Source: Beijerinckia mobilis (GTDB lineage Bacteria > Pseudomonadota > Alphaproteobacteria > Rhizobiales > Beijerinckiaceae). From it: DNA of 64,000 nt. How positions within the stretch are numbered: position 1 is the first letter of the stretch; each line of letters opens with the position of its first letter. Positions 28,206-37,763 of the stretch are shown in pieces. The notes below the pieces were generated by a model. It worked only from the letters and a program-made list of their open reading frames with translations. It was not told the origin of the DNA and ran no database searches. Made by a program: the position numbers and the translations under genes. The stretch lies in the NCBI RefSeq assembly GCF_000745425.1, contig NZ_JQJH01000010.1, positions 62,001 to 126,000 on the forward strand, read 5' to 3'.

Positions 28206-28445
28206 CTAATATCTTCTGCAGGAACGTCGATATTCCTGACAATTCCCGACACCTTCTTCTTTCAGTTCCGCCTCATGGGCGCAGGCCCAACGCAATTGGT
28301 CGCAATCCGTACGACTCACGGATCGGCCTTCATAGATAGGCTGCGCCAAAAATCCGCGTGTGCCGAAGCTAAACCCTTGCGCAAGAGCTGCCGAAGAGAC
28401 CAACAGGCAGACCGTTGCTGTGAGCGCAAATCCATAAATTCCCAT
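28206..28445 (-). CDS. Small cysteine-containing exported protein
   Basis: 79 codons, with AGAGGGAAA about ten bases upstream of the ATG. Residues 1-22 form a clear signal peptide (GFALTATVCLLVSSAALA-Q). The mature part has four cysteines in a C-x6-C ... C-x5-C arrangement (TDCDQLRWAC, NCQEYRRSC), which suggests two disulfides in the periplasm. No family recognised. The upstream region carries an AAAATGTTC/GAACATTTT inverted repeat at 28494-28532. Confidence 0.55.
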   Translation of the reverse strand: MGIYGFALTATVCLLVSSAALAQGFSFGTRGFLAQPIYEGRSVSRTDCDQLRWACAHEAELKEEGVGNCQEYRRSCRRY

Positions 28446-29116
28446 TGGCGCGTTTCCCTCTATCTTATTCTCCCTGAAAACAGGGGGCGATATAAAATGT
28501 TCCGTTCGTTACGGCGCGTTACAGAACATTTTCAGACGGCCACGATGACGCACCAGAGGAGATGATGATGCGTGTCGACCTATGGCTTGGTTGTGCCGCC
28601 GCTCTTTTGTCTCCGCCCGTAGGCCCCCCGAGGGAGTGATCTGCGAAGCATTGCTGCTAGCGCGGTCCTGCTTTCGACGGCGCACCTCGTTCGCATTATT
28701 CAGGTGACCAATCGCCGACAGTCTGCCTAAAGCGGAGCATAATGCTTCGCGGCCATTTGTGCTTCCTTGCAATTCAACGAGTTATCTCGTATCGCATTGT
28801 GACACTATTGACATGCTATATATATAGTTATATATGATTCTGTCAGCACCTCCGGCGCCGCCTGCGAGGCTTAATCAAGGGGTGGATGGGTCAGGGCGCG
28901 CTAACCCAATGCAATTCAATTTCGATCGTCCGGGAATATTTTCGCTCCATCGGAATAGTCTCTGATCAAAACATTGGTTGGCTTAGTGTGTGATCTGGCA
29001 ATTGTGGAACGCCATTGATGGCGGTCTCCCGAGCCGAAACTATGTCTTCATCGTTACCGTTCGTTGTATGCGCCGGATGAGTGCGCGGTCTGTATCTTTT
29101 ATATCGGGGAGTGATC
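28446..29116. other. Spacer with inverted repeats and a possible promoter
   Basis: About 670 bases between a divergent small gene and the YkgJ-like gene. It holds a CCCTG/CAGGG stem (28472-28486), the AAAATGTTC/GAACATTTT pair (28494-28502 and 28524-28532) and a promoter-like element at 28808-28836. No coding frame is convincing. Confidence 0.45.
28808..28836 (+). promoter_or_regulatory. Sigma-70-like promoter
   Basis: TTGACA (28808-28813), a 17-base spacer made mostly of alternating TA, and TATATG (28831-28836). Spacing and both boxes fit a housekeeping promoter. The next gene on this strand starts ~280 bases later, so a long leader or a small RNA would follow. Confidence 0.45.
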
Positions 29117-29872
29117 ATGCCGATTCTCGATGCCGCCAATCCGCTCTCCTTTTTCAAGGGAATGAACGGCGTCTTTCTTGACGTGATCACTCGCGAGCGT
29201 GACAAAAAAGCCTTCCTCGATGCGCTGCTTCCCCGCGCCTATGAGACATTCGAAGGCAGTGTTGACGCCTGCTCCAATGGACCGGGATCACTTGCATGCC
29301 GCGGTGGTTGCGCCAGTTGCTGCACCATTCGTGTCGCCGCGACAGCCCCGGAAATCCTCTATATTGCTCAGCACCTTCGGAACCTCGCAGAGGAAGAGTC
29401 ATCGGGGCAATGGATGCGTGATCTTCTCGGCCGGCTGCTTGAAGCCAATAACGCGACCCACGGTGTTGGCGAACAAGACCGTATGGAACAGGGCACCGTC
29501 TGTCCCTTCATCGAGGACGGCCTTTGCGTGATCTATGATCGCAGGCCATTGGCCTGTCGCGGTCATGCGTCTTTCTCGGAACAAGCCTGTATCGACGCCT
29601 TGAACGGTGAGGAAATCGCGGTACCGGTATCCTCCCTCCATTTGACGGTTCGTAGCCTGATCCAAAACGCATTGCAGTCGGCTCTCCGAGATACACGTCT
29701 TGAATGGGGTGTATACGAACTTAATCAGGCTCTTGAGATCGCCTTGCGCAATCCGCAGATAGACGCCGAATGGTTGGCGGGAGCCGATGTTTTTGCCGAT
29801 GCAGCGATTACTGATGTCAGCGCGGAAGAAATGGCTGAAACATTTGATGCCATCAAGGCAATGGCTGCCTAG
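29117..29872 (+). CDS. YkgJ family cysteine-cluster protein
   Basis: 251 codons from ATG 29117, supported by GGGGAG upstream. The Zn/Fe chelating cysteine pattern is present as CRGGCASCC near residue 62, then CPFIEDGLCVIYDRRPLACRGH near 135-155. The family (UPF0153/YkgJ) is thought to bind zinc or an iron-sulfur cluster; its reaction is unknown. The protein is longer than the minimal ~110-residue domain, with a helical C-terminal extension. A family A repeat begins at the stop codon itself. Confidence 0.85.
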   Translation: MPILDAANPLSFFKGMNGVFLDVITRERDKKAFLDALLPRAYETFEGSVDACSNGPGSLACRGGCASCCTIRVAATAPEILYIAQHLRNLAEEESSGQWMRDLLGRLLEANNATHGVGEQDRMEQGTVCPFIEDGLCVIYDRRPLACRGHASFSEQACIDALNGEEIAVPVSSLHLTVRSLIQNALQSALRDTRLEWGVYELNQALEIALRNPQIDAEWLAGADVFADAAITDVSAEEMAETFDAIKAMAA

Positions 29873-29973
29873 CGCGTTTCGGTTATTTCCGGAAACGCTC
29901 CCATCAGAAATCAGGGCAATTTTCGAAGCAGGGCGTATCTGAAAGAAGATCCCATTACATCGGAAATGCTTTA
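29872..29973 (+). repeat. Family A interspersed repeat, degenerate copy
   Basis: GCGCGTTTCGGTTATTTCCGGAAACGCTC at 29872-29900 is a clear first hairpin, while the second half (GCAATTTTCGAAGC ... CGGAAATGCTTTA) has lost most of its inner stem. It begins on the last base of the ykgJ-like stop codon. Confidence 0.65.
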
Positions 29974-30093
29974 AGTTCAGCCTGATAAATTCAGACATTT
30001 AGCACACCGGCTGCGGAGCCCGCGGTCGGTGTAGATGTCATGCTATCATTGTTTGTGTTGACGGAATAGGTGAGGGTTCACGAGCGCCTGTTT

Positions 30094-30120
30094 GCAGGGG
30101 TGAACAGGTTACACCCCTGC
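30094..30120 (-). terminator. Hairpin downstream of the RNA helicase gene
   Basis: Perfect 9-bp arms GCAGGGGTG (30094-30102) and CACCCCTGC (30112-30120) lie about 95 bases beyond the helicase stop codon on the minus strand. No T-run follows. Confidence 0.4.
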
Positions 30121-30215
30121 CAAGCGGAGATGAAATCCTCAAATCAACGAGTCAATCGCATTCACGCCACAGGCGTTTGCAGCCCTTATGAAGATTGACG
30201 ATACGACAAAGCCAA

Positions 30216-31667
30216 TCAGGTTGGGTCCGCCGTCGTCTGCCCGGATTGCTGGCTGTGGAAACGCGCCGAGAAGCCTGGACGGGAGCGCATTGATTTGGCG
30301 GCGGCGGGAGAAACACTGTTTTGCCGATCCCCGCGCGAATGGCGCGGCCCACGTGCCGAATGTGCGTTGTCAGAGTGTCTTCCCGTATCACCGGGCAGGC
30401 CTGGAAAATGCCCCGAGCGTTGCTCTTGTCTTGGAGCTATTCCTTTCGGAACCACGCCGCCCTTCTGATTTGCGGGTCTGCGCGCTGCTGGACCGGCGCT
30501 GCGAGGAAGCTGAACGTCCTCATGCCCGGGGGCGCGGCGATCCTCGACGGGAAGGTTGAGCTTGGTCAATTTTTCGATATTGCGCAGGTAGTCGCGTTCC
30601 GTGCCATCGCAGAGGGAAATAGCGATTCCCTCTGCGCCCGCCCGTGCGGTTCTGCCGATGCGATGCACATAGCTCTCGGGAACCTCCGGCAATTCATAAT
30701 TCACGACATGGGTGACACCGTCGATATCGATGCCGCGTGCCGCTATATCGGTTGCGACGAGCGCCCGAATATGACCCGAACGAAATGCCAGGAGTGACCG
30801 CTCGCGTTGGCTTTGGCTCTTGTTGCCATGAATTGCGAAAGCAGGAATACCGGCTTTTTCGAGATGCTGGGTGACTTTGTCGGCGCCGCGCTTGGTGCGT
30901 GTAAAGACGATCGTACGCGTCATCATCGCATCGCCGAACAATTCGACCAGAATATCACGTTTGCGATGGGCCTCGACGAAAACTACCTGCTGGCGTACGC
31001 GATCGGCTGTTTTTGCAACTGGCGTTACGGAAACGGACACTGGATCACGCAGCAATTCCGTGGCGAGCTTGCGGATTTCCACAGGCATTGTGGCCGAAAA
31101 GAAGAGGCTTTGCCGTTTGGCGGGCAGAGCCGAGACGATCCGGCGGATGGGCTTTACAAAACCGAGATCGAGCATCTGATCGACTTCATCGAGGACGAAG
31201 AATTCGGTCTTGTCGAGATGGGCGACACGCGAATCGAGGTGATCGACCAGCCGTCCAGGCGTTGCGACCAGCACATCGAGACCGCGTTGCAGCGCCTTGA
31301 TCTGAGCGCCCGGCGCGACCCCGCCGAAGACGACGGCGACCGAGAGCGGATGCGACTGCCCGAAAGATTGCCCTAGGGTCTTGAACGTTTCGGCGATCTG
31401 GCTGGCTAATTCTCGCGTGGGGCTCAAAACAAGAACACGGGCGCCACCGCGCGGAGGCTGCGCCGGATGTGCCAGGAGATGATGCAGGATCGGTAGCGCG
31501 AAGGCGGCGGTCTTGCCGGTTCCTGTTTGTGCAATTCCGATGACGTCACGGCCTTCCAGGATTGCCGGAATGGCTTGCGCCTGGATCGGCGTCGGCCGGG
31601 TAAATCCTCGCCTTGCTAAAGTGTCGAGCAGGGAGGGGGCAAGTCCGAGGCCGCGAAAATCAGTCAA
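30216..31667 (-). CDS. DEAD-box family RNA helicase (RhlE-like), DEVD variant
   Basis: 483 codons from TTG 31667, chosen because GGAAAGG lies eight or so bases before it and DNA upstream encodes nothing family-like. Motifs in order: Q motif GFTRPTPIQAQAIP, motif I AQTGTGKT (Lys52), PTRELA, TPGRL, motif II DEVD at about 160-163 instead of DEAD, SAT, then RGIDIDGVTHVVNYELP and HRIGRTARAG. ATP-dependent RNA unwinding, probably in ribosome assembly or RNA decay. The C-terminal ~110 residues are basic, Gly/Pro/Ser/Arg-rich and low complexity, typical of RhlE tails. Confidence 0.92.
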   Translation of the reverse strand: MTDFRGLGLAPSLLDTLARRGFTRPTPIQAQAIPAILEGRDVIGIAQTGTGKTAAFALPILHHLLAHPAQPPRGGARVLVLSPTRELASQIAETFKTLGQSFGQSHPLSVAVVFGGVAPGAQIKALQRGLDVLVATPGRLVDHLDSRVAHLDKTEFFVLDEVDQMLDLGFVKPIRRIVSALPAKRQSLFFSATMPVEIRKLATELLRDPVSVSVTPVAKTADRVRQQVVFVEAHRKRDILVELFGDAMMTRTIVFTRTKRGADKVTQHLEKAGIPAFAIHGNKSQSQRERSLLAFRSGHIRALVATDIAARGIDIDGVTHVVNYELPEVPESYVHRIGRTARAGAEGIAISLCDGTERDYLRNIEKLTKLNLPVEDRRAPGHEDVQLPRSAGPAARRPANQKGGVVPKGIAPRQEQRSGHFPGLPGDTGRHSDNAHSARGPRHSRGDRQNSVSPAAAKSMRSRPGFSARFHSQQSGQTTADPT

Positions 31668-32384
31668 AGAATAACCTTTCCAAGCATTTAGAAGATCTGG
31701 GATAATGTGGTTGCAGACGGTCGTGAACCTATGGATAGGCGTGAGCTTCTCAATTGCAGCCACACATCGCCGTTCTTCCTATCGCAGTTTCCATGCTGCT
31801 TAGCCGCGAAAGCGGCGCTCGGATTCCAAAGGCTGATACTCTTCAACTTCTGCCTGCAAGTTCAGGGTATTGTCAAGCCAAAGTAGCTGTAGGCCGGATT
31901 CTCAAAAGGAAAGGGAGGAGCCTTTGATTCCTCGCATATTAGCGGCATGCCACACTCTGTTTATTTATATCGATAAATATATAGGTTTGCAGGAAACGTG
32001 ACGTCAAGGCTTTCAATACGATCTTCGCTGCCCGGCCCCGTTGAGCGATCTCTCGCGTCGATGTGAATGGGACATTATCCCCATTGGCTGATCGGCCTGG
32101 CGTGATGGTGGTCAGTATGCGGGAGGTATGATTGGCATGGTCATGACTTGGAGGAATTGGCCTGAAGAAATCGCTTCGAAAACATGCATTGTTTGTGATG
32201 GTGAGACTGTCAAGAATTGGTGATTGAAGAGCGGCTACATTTGGTCCATAATTATGGTAACGTTGAGAAGCATGAAATTTAAAACATGTTTGCGTCAATG
32301 ATATCAGATGCGTTCTGTAGTTTGTTTATTTCACGATGCTTCTTTTTAGTTTGAGTTCATTTTGTAATAAGAAGGATTGCCACG
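31668..32384. other. AT-rich spacer before the TIGR04325 gene
   Basis: About 700 bases, more AT-rich from 31930 on. No coding frame with a family match and no RNA gene recognised. It must contain the helicase and methyltransferase promoters. Confidence 0.45.
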
Positions 32385-33239
32385 TTGATGCAGACCTCTA
32401 TCATGCAAATACGCGGCTCTACTGTGCAAGTACTGAAACGGTTCTTTCTAATAAAATACTTGCTTAGTCTGTATTCCGTTAACCTCTTTCTCCGGCGTGG
32501 GTGCGGCCGCTTCTGGGGGCAGTTTCCGACCTACAAGGAAGCTTATGATTTTTTGCCTCCGCGACGGCGGGTTGTTTATGACGAGGATCGTGTCGTTCCG
32601 ATCTCTCTGGAATCCTTTCTGCTGGTGCACCTCTTCGATTGGCCGATCCTGTTTCATCTTCAGAGGCTGATCCACGACAAGAATTTGCGCAGGATCACCG
32701 ATTTTGGCGGCCATATCGGTGTAAAATATCGCGCGTTCCGTGACATTCTCGTATTTCCCGATGATCTGCGATGGCAGGTCATTGATGTACCGGCCTTACG
32801 ACGGGAGGGTGAGCGGCTGGCCCGTGAGGACAATCTGCCCGCCCTTCAATTTTACGCGCAACCCGAGGATACAGAACCCTGCGATGTGCTCCTGTGTTCG
32901 GGTGTCCTGCAATATTCGGATATTTCACTCGAAGCGCTCGTGCGCAGATTGCCGCGTCTGCCGCCGCTGATCTTGATTAACAAAGTGGCCGTCAGCGACT
33001 TCGGACCCTATTATACTTTGGAGGATTTTGGTCCCGGCCGCATGGTCTATCGCGTGTTCGGCGTTTCGGAGCTTGAGGATATTCGTACAGCCCTGGGATA
33101 CGATAAAATCGCCGACTGGACCGTGCCCTATCGCGATCTCGTTATCCATGGCCCGCAAGGCGACGTTGTCGCACCCATGATCGGCGAGGCGTGGCATTTG
33201 AATAATGTGCCTGAAGGGTCCCAAGGCAAATCTCATTGA
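32385..33239 (+). CDS. TIGR04325 family putative methyltransferase
   Basis: 284 codons. The family layout is visible: an N-terminal FWGQFPTYKEA motif, PILFHLQRLI, the SAM-type loop ITDFGGHIGVKYRAF near residue 107, WQVIDVPALRREGE, then DVLLCSGVLQYSDIS and PLILINKVAVSD. Members are predicted SAM methyltransferases often encoded in polysaccharide or nucleotide-sugar loci, but no glycan gene is adjacent here, so it is isolated. The upstream AT-rich leader suggests possible transfer. The stop codon lies inside a family B hairpin. Confidence 0.8.
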   Translation: MMQTSIMQIRGSTVQVLKRFFLIKYLLSLYSVNLFLRRGCGRFWGQFPTYKEAYDFLPPRRRVVYDEDRVVPISLESFLLVHLFDWPILFHLQRLIHDKNLRRITDFGGHIGVKYRAFRDILVFPDDLRWQVIDVPALRREGERLAREDNLPALQFYAQPEDTEPCDVLLCSGVLQYSDISLEALVRRLPRLPPLILINKVAVSDFGPYYTLEDFGPGRMVYRVFGVSELEDIRTALGYDKIADWTVPYRDLVIHGPQGDVVAPMIGEAWHLNNVPEGSQGKSH

Positions 33240-33259
33240 TCAGAACCAATCAATGAGAT
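33230..33259 (+). terminator. Family B-like hairpin over the stop codon
   Basis: Perfect 11-bp arms ATCTCATTGAT (33230-33240) and ATCAATGAGAT (33249-33259) with an 8-base loop; the TGA stop of the TIGR04325 gene is in the left arm. May terminate transcription and belongs to the TCTCATTGA-core repeats. Confidence 0.5.
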
Positions 33260-33294
33260 CCGCTGCCACGCGTATTTTCCGTCGAACTTGGTAG

Positions 33295-33325
33295 CCGCTG
33301 CTGATGAACCTGTCATCAGCAGCGG
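33295..33325. terminator. Perfect 13-bp hairpin downstream of the TIGR04325 gene
   Basis: CCGCTGCTGATGA (33295-33307) and TCATCAGCAGCGG (33313-33325), loop of five. Located between convergent genes but without a T-run, so termination may be Rho-independent only in part. Confidence 0.45.
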
Positions 33326-33439
33326 TCCGAATAAGATCTCGGAGCTTGGCTTTGGAGGTGCCGCAGGATCATTGCTGCGGGACTCGCGTGTGTTTTCCGT
33401 ATTGTGGAAAGGCTCCCATCTTCCCACTATCGAAGCATT

Positions 33440-33539
33440 AGAGTGTTTCGGATATATCCAGGAACGTTCCACTCAAAAAACAGAGCATTCTCAGGGGAAT
33501 GGAATCCCGAAGCGATTCAGCCTTATCGGAAAATGCTCT
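33440..33539 (+). repeat. Family A interspersed repeat, copy 2
   Basis: First hairpin GAGTGTTTCGG/ATATAT/CCAGGAACGTTCC ending at 33470; second part 33482-33539 with AGAGCATTCTC ... GAAAATGCTCT and the inner element AATCCCGAAGCGATT. Same orientation and same internal order as copy 1. Confidence 0.85.
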
Positions 33540-33589
33540 GGAAAGACCTCGATGGCGGGAAGCGAATGGTTTCAGCGCCCGCGTCTCAC

Positions 33590-34390
33590 TCACACGTCAT
33601 AGGAACCGTCGTCTCCGTAATCACTGTCGCCGTCATCGGCGGCATTCTGCGGATCATTCGGATAATGATTGGTGTCATTGTGCCAATCTGCCTGATGGGT
33701 CTGGTCATCCGAACCATAATAATTGTTGATGATCGTTTCGCTCCCTGGCGTCCCGGCTCCTATCCCTCCGAGGCCGGCATTGGAAAAACCAGAGCCGATC
33801 CCGAGTGAATTATTGTGGCCGCCGAGCAGACCCCGCAGCGAATCCGCGAGAAGGACACCACCGGCGACGCCTGCAGCAGCGCCGAGAGCGCCTTTCAGAA
33901 AGCCGCCACCCTGGTTTGCAGCTTGCGGAGGCTGAGGAACGGGTTGGGCTCCCCAAGGTCCTGCTTGCGGCGGATAATCAGGTTGGCGCTGTCCCCATGC
34001 ACCGGAAGGGTTTTGATTCGCCGATTGCTGCCATGGATTGCCCGCAGGCTGTTGCGGCGGACGTGTCTGCTGCGCCTGATTGCTCGTTTGACCGCCACCA
34101 AAGAGGGAACCGAGGCCTCCCAGAAAGCTGCCGCCGGAGGCCGGCTGCTGATTGGCGCTTTGCTGTTTCAGCGCTTCAACCTCGCTCTCGAGCTGGCGCA
34201 GCCGATCATTGGCCGCGCTCAAAGCCTGTTCCTGCACCAGGACGGTCTGTGCCAGCAGATAAGGAGCATAGGGTTGCGCCCGCACTGCATCCGCGATCAA
34301 GGCCTCGGCTTCCTTGTCGCGCGGATTGGCGCCGAGGGGTTTCGTCCGGTCGAACAAACCGATCAGCAATTGGCGTTCTTCGGGTGACAT
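33590..34390 (-). CDS. DUF2076 domain protein
   Basis: 266 codons from ATG 34390, with GGAGAACAGG upstream. Begins MSPEERQLLIGLFDRTKPLG, the DUF2076 signature, with helices to ~85 (QALSAANDRLRQLESEVEALKQQ, likely coiled coil). A Gln/Pro/Gly/Asn-rich linker follows, then a Gly/Ala-rich hydrophobic segment (AAGVAGGVLLADSLRGLLGG) and an acidic Asp/Tyr-rich C-terminus with FSN and YYGSDDQ elements. The family is described as a periplasmic or membrane-associated protein of unknown role; no signal peptide is present at this start. Confidence 0.85.
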   Translation of the reverse strand: MSPEERQLLIGLFDRTKPLGANPRDKEAEALIADAVRAQPYAPYLLAQTVLVQEQALSAANDRLRQLESEVEALKQQSANQQPASGGSFLGGLGSLFGGGQTSNQAQQTRPPQQPAGNPWQQSANQNPSGAWGQRQPDYPPQAGPWGAQPVPQPPQAANQGGGFLKGALGAAAGVAGGVLLADSLRGLLGGHNNSLGIGSGFSNAGLGGIGAGTPGSETIINNYYGSDDQTHQADWHNDTNHYPNDPQNAADDGDSDYGDDGSYDV

Positions 34391-34795
34391 CCTGTTCTCC
34401 CAAGAAAAGTAAATTTGCGGCCTGCCGGAGCACGACGTCTCTCCGCAGCAAGGGGCTGTCGCAACCACTCCGGCCTTGCGGCCGTTTGCAGGCGTTATAA
34501 GTGGGCTCGGCGCCTCGCGCCGAAGATATGGGGCTGCTGCAATGAGGCTCCAAGCCCCTACCTCGCCGTCCGAGGTGATGACCGGGGCGGACTATGGACC
34601 GGTGCGCCAGCACTCTTACCAGGAAAAGCCATCTCATCCTGGGAAATAGGGAGAATATCCATTTATTTTCAATTGAATAGAGAAAAATTGGCTTTTCTGT
34701 CCGGCAAGGTTGCACTTGCTCCCCGCGCCTTGGCCTCGTAAGAGCAAGCAACATCTTCCGCTGCATTAAATTTAATTCACGAGGCTTTCCTCAAA

Positions 34796-36298
34796 ATGAC
34801 CGCCCCAAAGACAAATCCCCGCGCGAGCGCCAGATTGCCGCGGGGTTTCATCGACCGTGGACCTGCGGCATTTGCCGCCACCGATAGAATGTTGGTGGCG
34901 ATCAAGGAGTCCTACGAACTTTACGGTTTCGAGGCGGTGGAAACGCCCTTCATCGAATATACTGAGGCGCTCGGCAAATTCCTGCCCGACCTCGACCGTC
35001 CGAATGAGGGCGTCTTTTCGTTCAAGGACGATGACGAGCAATGGCTCTCGCTGCGCTATGATCTCACCGCGCCGCTGGCCCGCTATGTAGCGGAACATTT
35101 CGATCAATTGCCGAAGCCCTATCGGTCCTACCGGGCGGGCTTCGTGTTCCGCAACGAGAAACCGGGGCCTGGCCGGTTTCGGCAATTCATGCAATTCGAT
35201 GCCGATACGGTTGGCGCGGCTTCCGTGGCGGCCGATGCGGAAATCTGCATGATGGCCGCCGAGACGCTCGAAAAGCTGGGCGTGAAACGCGGCGACTATG
35301 TCATCAAGGTCAATAATCGCAAAGTGCTCGATGGCGTCATGGAAGCCATTGGCCTCGGCGGCGACAACAATGCCGGCCGCCGCCTGACCGTGCTGCGGGC
35401 CATCGACAAATTCGACCGGCTCGGCCGCGATGGCGTGGCACTGTTGCTCGGCGCCGGGCGTAAGGATGAATCGGGAGATTTCACCAAGGGTGCCGGCCTC
35501 GATACCACCCAGATCGCGCAGGTTTTCGCTCTTCTTGACGCAGGCGCGCAAAACAATGCCGAGACTGTCGCGCGTTTCGCCGATGTCTTCGCCTCGACGC
35601 CCATCGGACAGGAAGGCACTGCCGAATTGCGGACGATCGCTGAACTCGTCGAGGCGGCGGGTTTCTCGGATCGTGTGCGGATCGACCCCGCCGTCGTGCG
35701 TGGGCTCGAATATTATACCGGTCCCGTCTTTGAGGCCGAATTGACCTTCGAGGTTCAGGACGAGGAGGGGCGTCCGATTCGTTTTGGCTCGGTCGGCGGT
35801 GGTGGCCGCTATGATGGGCTCGTCGGACGGTTTCGCGGCGAGAACGTCCCGGCGACCGGGTTTTCGATCGGTGTCTCCCGTCTGTTCTCGGCGCTCACCG
35901 CGATCAATTCGCCTGTCGTCAGCGCGGCCACGCAGCGCGGGCCGGTGGTCGTTCTGGTTCTCGATAAGGATCAGGTCGCGCGCTACCAGTCTTTCGTGAC
36001 AAAGCTGCGCGAGGCGGGTATCCGCGCCGAGCTTTATCTCGGCAGTTCCGGCATGAATGCCCAGCTGAAATATGCCGACAAGCGCGGGTCGCTCTGTGCT
36101 GTTATTCAAGGATCGAACGAACGCGACCATGCCGAGGGTCCGCAGCTAACGATCCGCGACCTGGCGCTTGGAGCCGAGCTTGCTGCCTCGACGAAGGACC
36201 GGGCGGATTATCTCGACCTGCGGGCCCGGGCGCAATTCACGATACCGGAGAGCGAACTTGTCGCCTCCGTGCGGGAAGTGCTCGCCCGTCATGAATAA
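34796..36298 (+). CDS. hisS: Histidyl-tRNA synthetase
   Basis: 500 codons. Class II synthetase: motif 1 region around [10 protein letters not shown], motif 2 [20 protein letters not shown], the histidine A box [13 protein letters not shown], and the C-terminal anticodon domain starting near 375 ([10 protein letters not shown]). The length is in the range of the alphaproteobacterial type. First gene of the hisS-hisZ-hisG cluster; a 292-base gap with an inverted repeat separates it from hisZ. Confidence 0.95.
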   Translation: MTAPKTNPRASARLPRGFIDRGPAAFAATDRMLVAIKESYELYGFEAVETPFIEYTEALGKFLPDLDRPNEGVFSFKDDDEQWLSLRYDLTAPLARYVAEHFDQLPKPYRSYRAGFVFRNEKPGPGRFRQFMQFDADTVGAASVAADAEICMMAAETLEKLGVKRGDYVIKVNNRKVLDGVMEAIGLGGDNNAGRRLTVLRAIDKFDRLGRDGVALLLGAGRKDESGDFTKGAGLDTTQIAQVFALLDAGAQNNAETVARFADVFASTPIGQEGTAELRTIAELVEAAGFSDRVRIDPAVVRGLEYYTGPVFEAELTFEVQDEEGRPIRFGSVGGGGRYDGLVGRFRGENVPATGFSIGVSRLFSALTAINSPVVSAATQRGPVVVLVLDKDQVARYQSFVTKLREAGIRAELYLGSSGMNAQLKYADKRGSLCAVIQGSNERDHAEGPQLTIRDLALGAELAASTKDRADYLDLRARAQFTIPESELVASVREVLARHE

Positions 36299-36332
36299 TA
36301 TTAACGGTCATAAGAGATGATTGTTGGACCGC

Positions 36333-36377
36333 TCTTGAATTTTTCGCCATCGCTTTGAAAAAAGCGAAAATTCAAGA
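36333..36377. repeat. Inverted repeat between hisS and hisZ
   Basis: TCTTGAATTTTTCGC (36333-36347) pairs with GCGAAAATTCAAGA (36364-36377) apart from one extra T. Could terminate or attenuate hisS transcription; there is no long T-run after it on the plus strand. Confidence 0.4.
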
Positions 36378-36590
36378 AAGGAACCAAGGGTCGTTTATTA
36401 CGACCTTTGTATAATCCGCTCGCATCGCATGAGACGCGCGGATGTTGATGTCTTTTTCATAGAAAAAGTGCAGGGATCGAAGGCAGCCTGCAGCCGCTGC
36501 ATTCGGAGCCGGTGTGGGAGCACATCGGCTCCGGCCCCCTGAGCATCGCTTGCAGAAACGAGATCCGGCCCTCGGGCCATCGCACGAGTA

Positions 36591-37763
36591 ATGACCTTGG
36601 CCGTTGTCGATTCTTCCTCTTCCCAACCCTCTAGCGGCGCGACGCGCCCGCTTCAGGAGGCGATTGCCGAGCGCTTCCTTGCCGCCGGCTATGCGCGCTG
36701 TGAACCTGCCATCCTCCAGCCGGCCGCTATTTTTTTCGATTCGGGCGAGGAATTGCGCGGCCAGCTTTATCTGACGAGCGATATTTCCGGGGCGGAATAT
36801 TGCCTTCGTCCGGAATATACAATTCCGGTGTCGCGTCACTATCTGGCTTCGCCACAGGCCGGGACGAGCGCGGGCTATTCCTATTGTGGGCCGGTCTTCC
36901 GCTATCGCGGGGAAAGGCCGAGCGAGTTTGTTCAGGCCGGTATCGAAAGTTTCGGCAGAAGCGACCGTGAGGCGGCCGATGCCGAAATTCTGAGCCTTGC
37001 CATGGAATCGGTCGGGGATTTCTCCGAACGGCTTGCCGTCCGCATTACTGATGTCGGCTTGTTCACCGCTTTGCTTGATGCCCTCGAACTGCCGCCCCCT
37101 TGGAGGCGGCGGCTTTTGCGCGCCCAGGTTCTTGGCATGCCACTCGCGACGCTCTTTACCTCCGAGGGTGAGGTGAGCCAGACGGATCATTCCGGCGTTC
37201 TTGCCCTTCTCGAAGGCGCTGATCGGGCAGGAGCACGCGCGCTCGTCGAAGACCTCCTTTCGATCGCCGGTTTTGCTTCGATCATCGGCCGCACACCGGC
37301 GGAAATCGCCGATCGATTTCTCGAACAGGCGGCGCTGAAATCAAGCCAGGATATAGCTGGTGAGAAGCGGGCCATTATTGAGCGGTTCCTTGCGATCGAA
37401 GGTGATCCGGACCAGGCTTCGGAGGCGATGCGGCACCTCCTGGCGGATGCGGGGCTCAATCTTGCCGCCACGCTCGACAGTTTCGATGCGCGGCTCGGCT
37501 TTCTGGCTGCGCGCGGTCTTGATATAGCCGCGCTGCATTTCGCGACCCGTTTCACCCGCAACCTCGATTATTACACGGGTTTCGTCTTTGAGGCGCATGA
37601 CCGGATGCGGCCGCATGAAAAGCCGGTGATCGGTGGCGGGCGCTACGACAAATTGCTGTGTCGGCTCGGCGCGCAGGAGGATATTTCGGCGGTGGGCGCG
37701 GCGATCTGGATCGACGCGCTCGAAGCTATGACGCGGGAAACGATGGCGCGGGAAACGGCCTGA
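36591..37763 (+). CDS. hisZ: ATP phosphoribosyltransferase regulatory subunit HisZ
   Basis: 390 codons. HisRS-like fold without the aminoacylation role: it has [33 protein letters not shown] and the [13 protein letters not shown] block, parallel to HisS, but lacks the anticodon-binding domain. HisZ is the regulatory partner that HisG needs in organisms with short-form HisG. Its TGA stop overlaps the hisG start by one base, so translation is coupled. Confidence 0.94.
   Translation: MTLAVVDSSSSQPSSGATRPLQEAIAERFLAAGYARCEPAILQPAAIFFDSGEELRGQLYLTSDISGAEYCLRPEYTIPVSRHYLASPQAGTSAGYSYCGPVFRYRGERPSEFVQAGIESFGRSDREAADAEILSLAMESVGDFSERLAVRITDVGLFTALLDALELPPPWRRRLLRAQVLGMPLATLFTSEGEVSQTDHSGVLALLEGADRAGARALVEDLLSIAGFASIIGRTPAEIADRFLEQAALKSSQDIAGEKRAIIERFLAIEGDPDQASEAMRHLLADAGLNLAATLDSFDARLGFLAARGLDIAALHFATRFTRNLDYYTGFVFEAHDRMRPHEKPVIGGGRYDKLLCRLGAQEDISAVGAAIWIDALEAMTRETMARETA

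Noticed and set aside
34772-36130. 452-codon open frame antisense to hisS
   Set aside because: A shadow of the high-GC hisS coding strand; no ribosome-binding site or domain.
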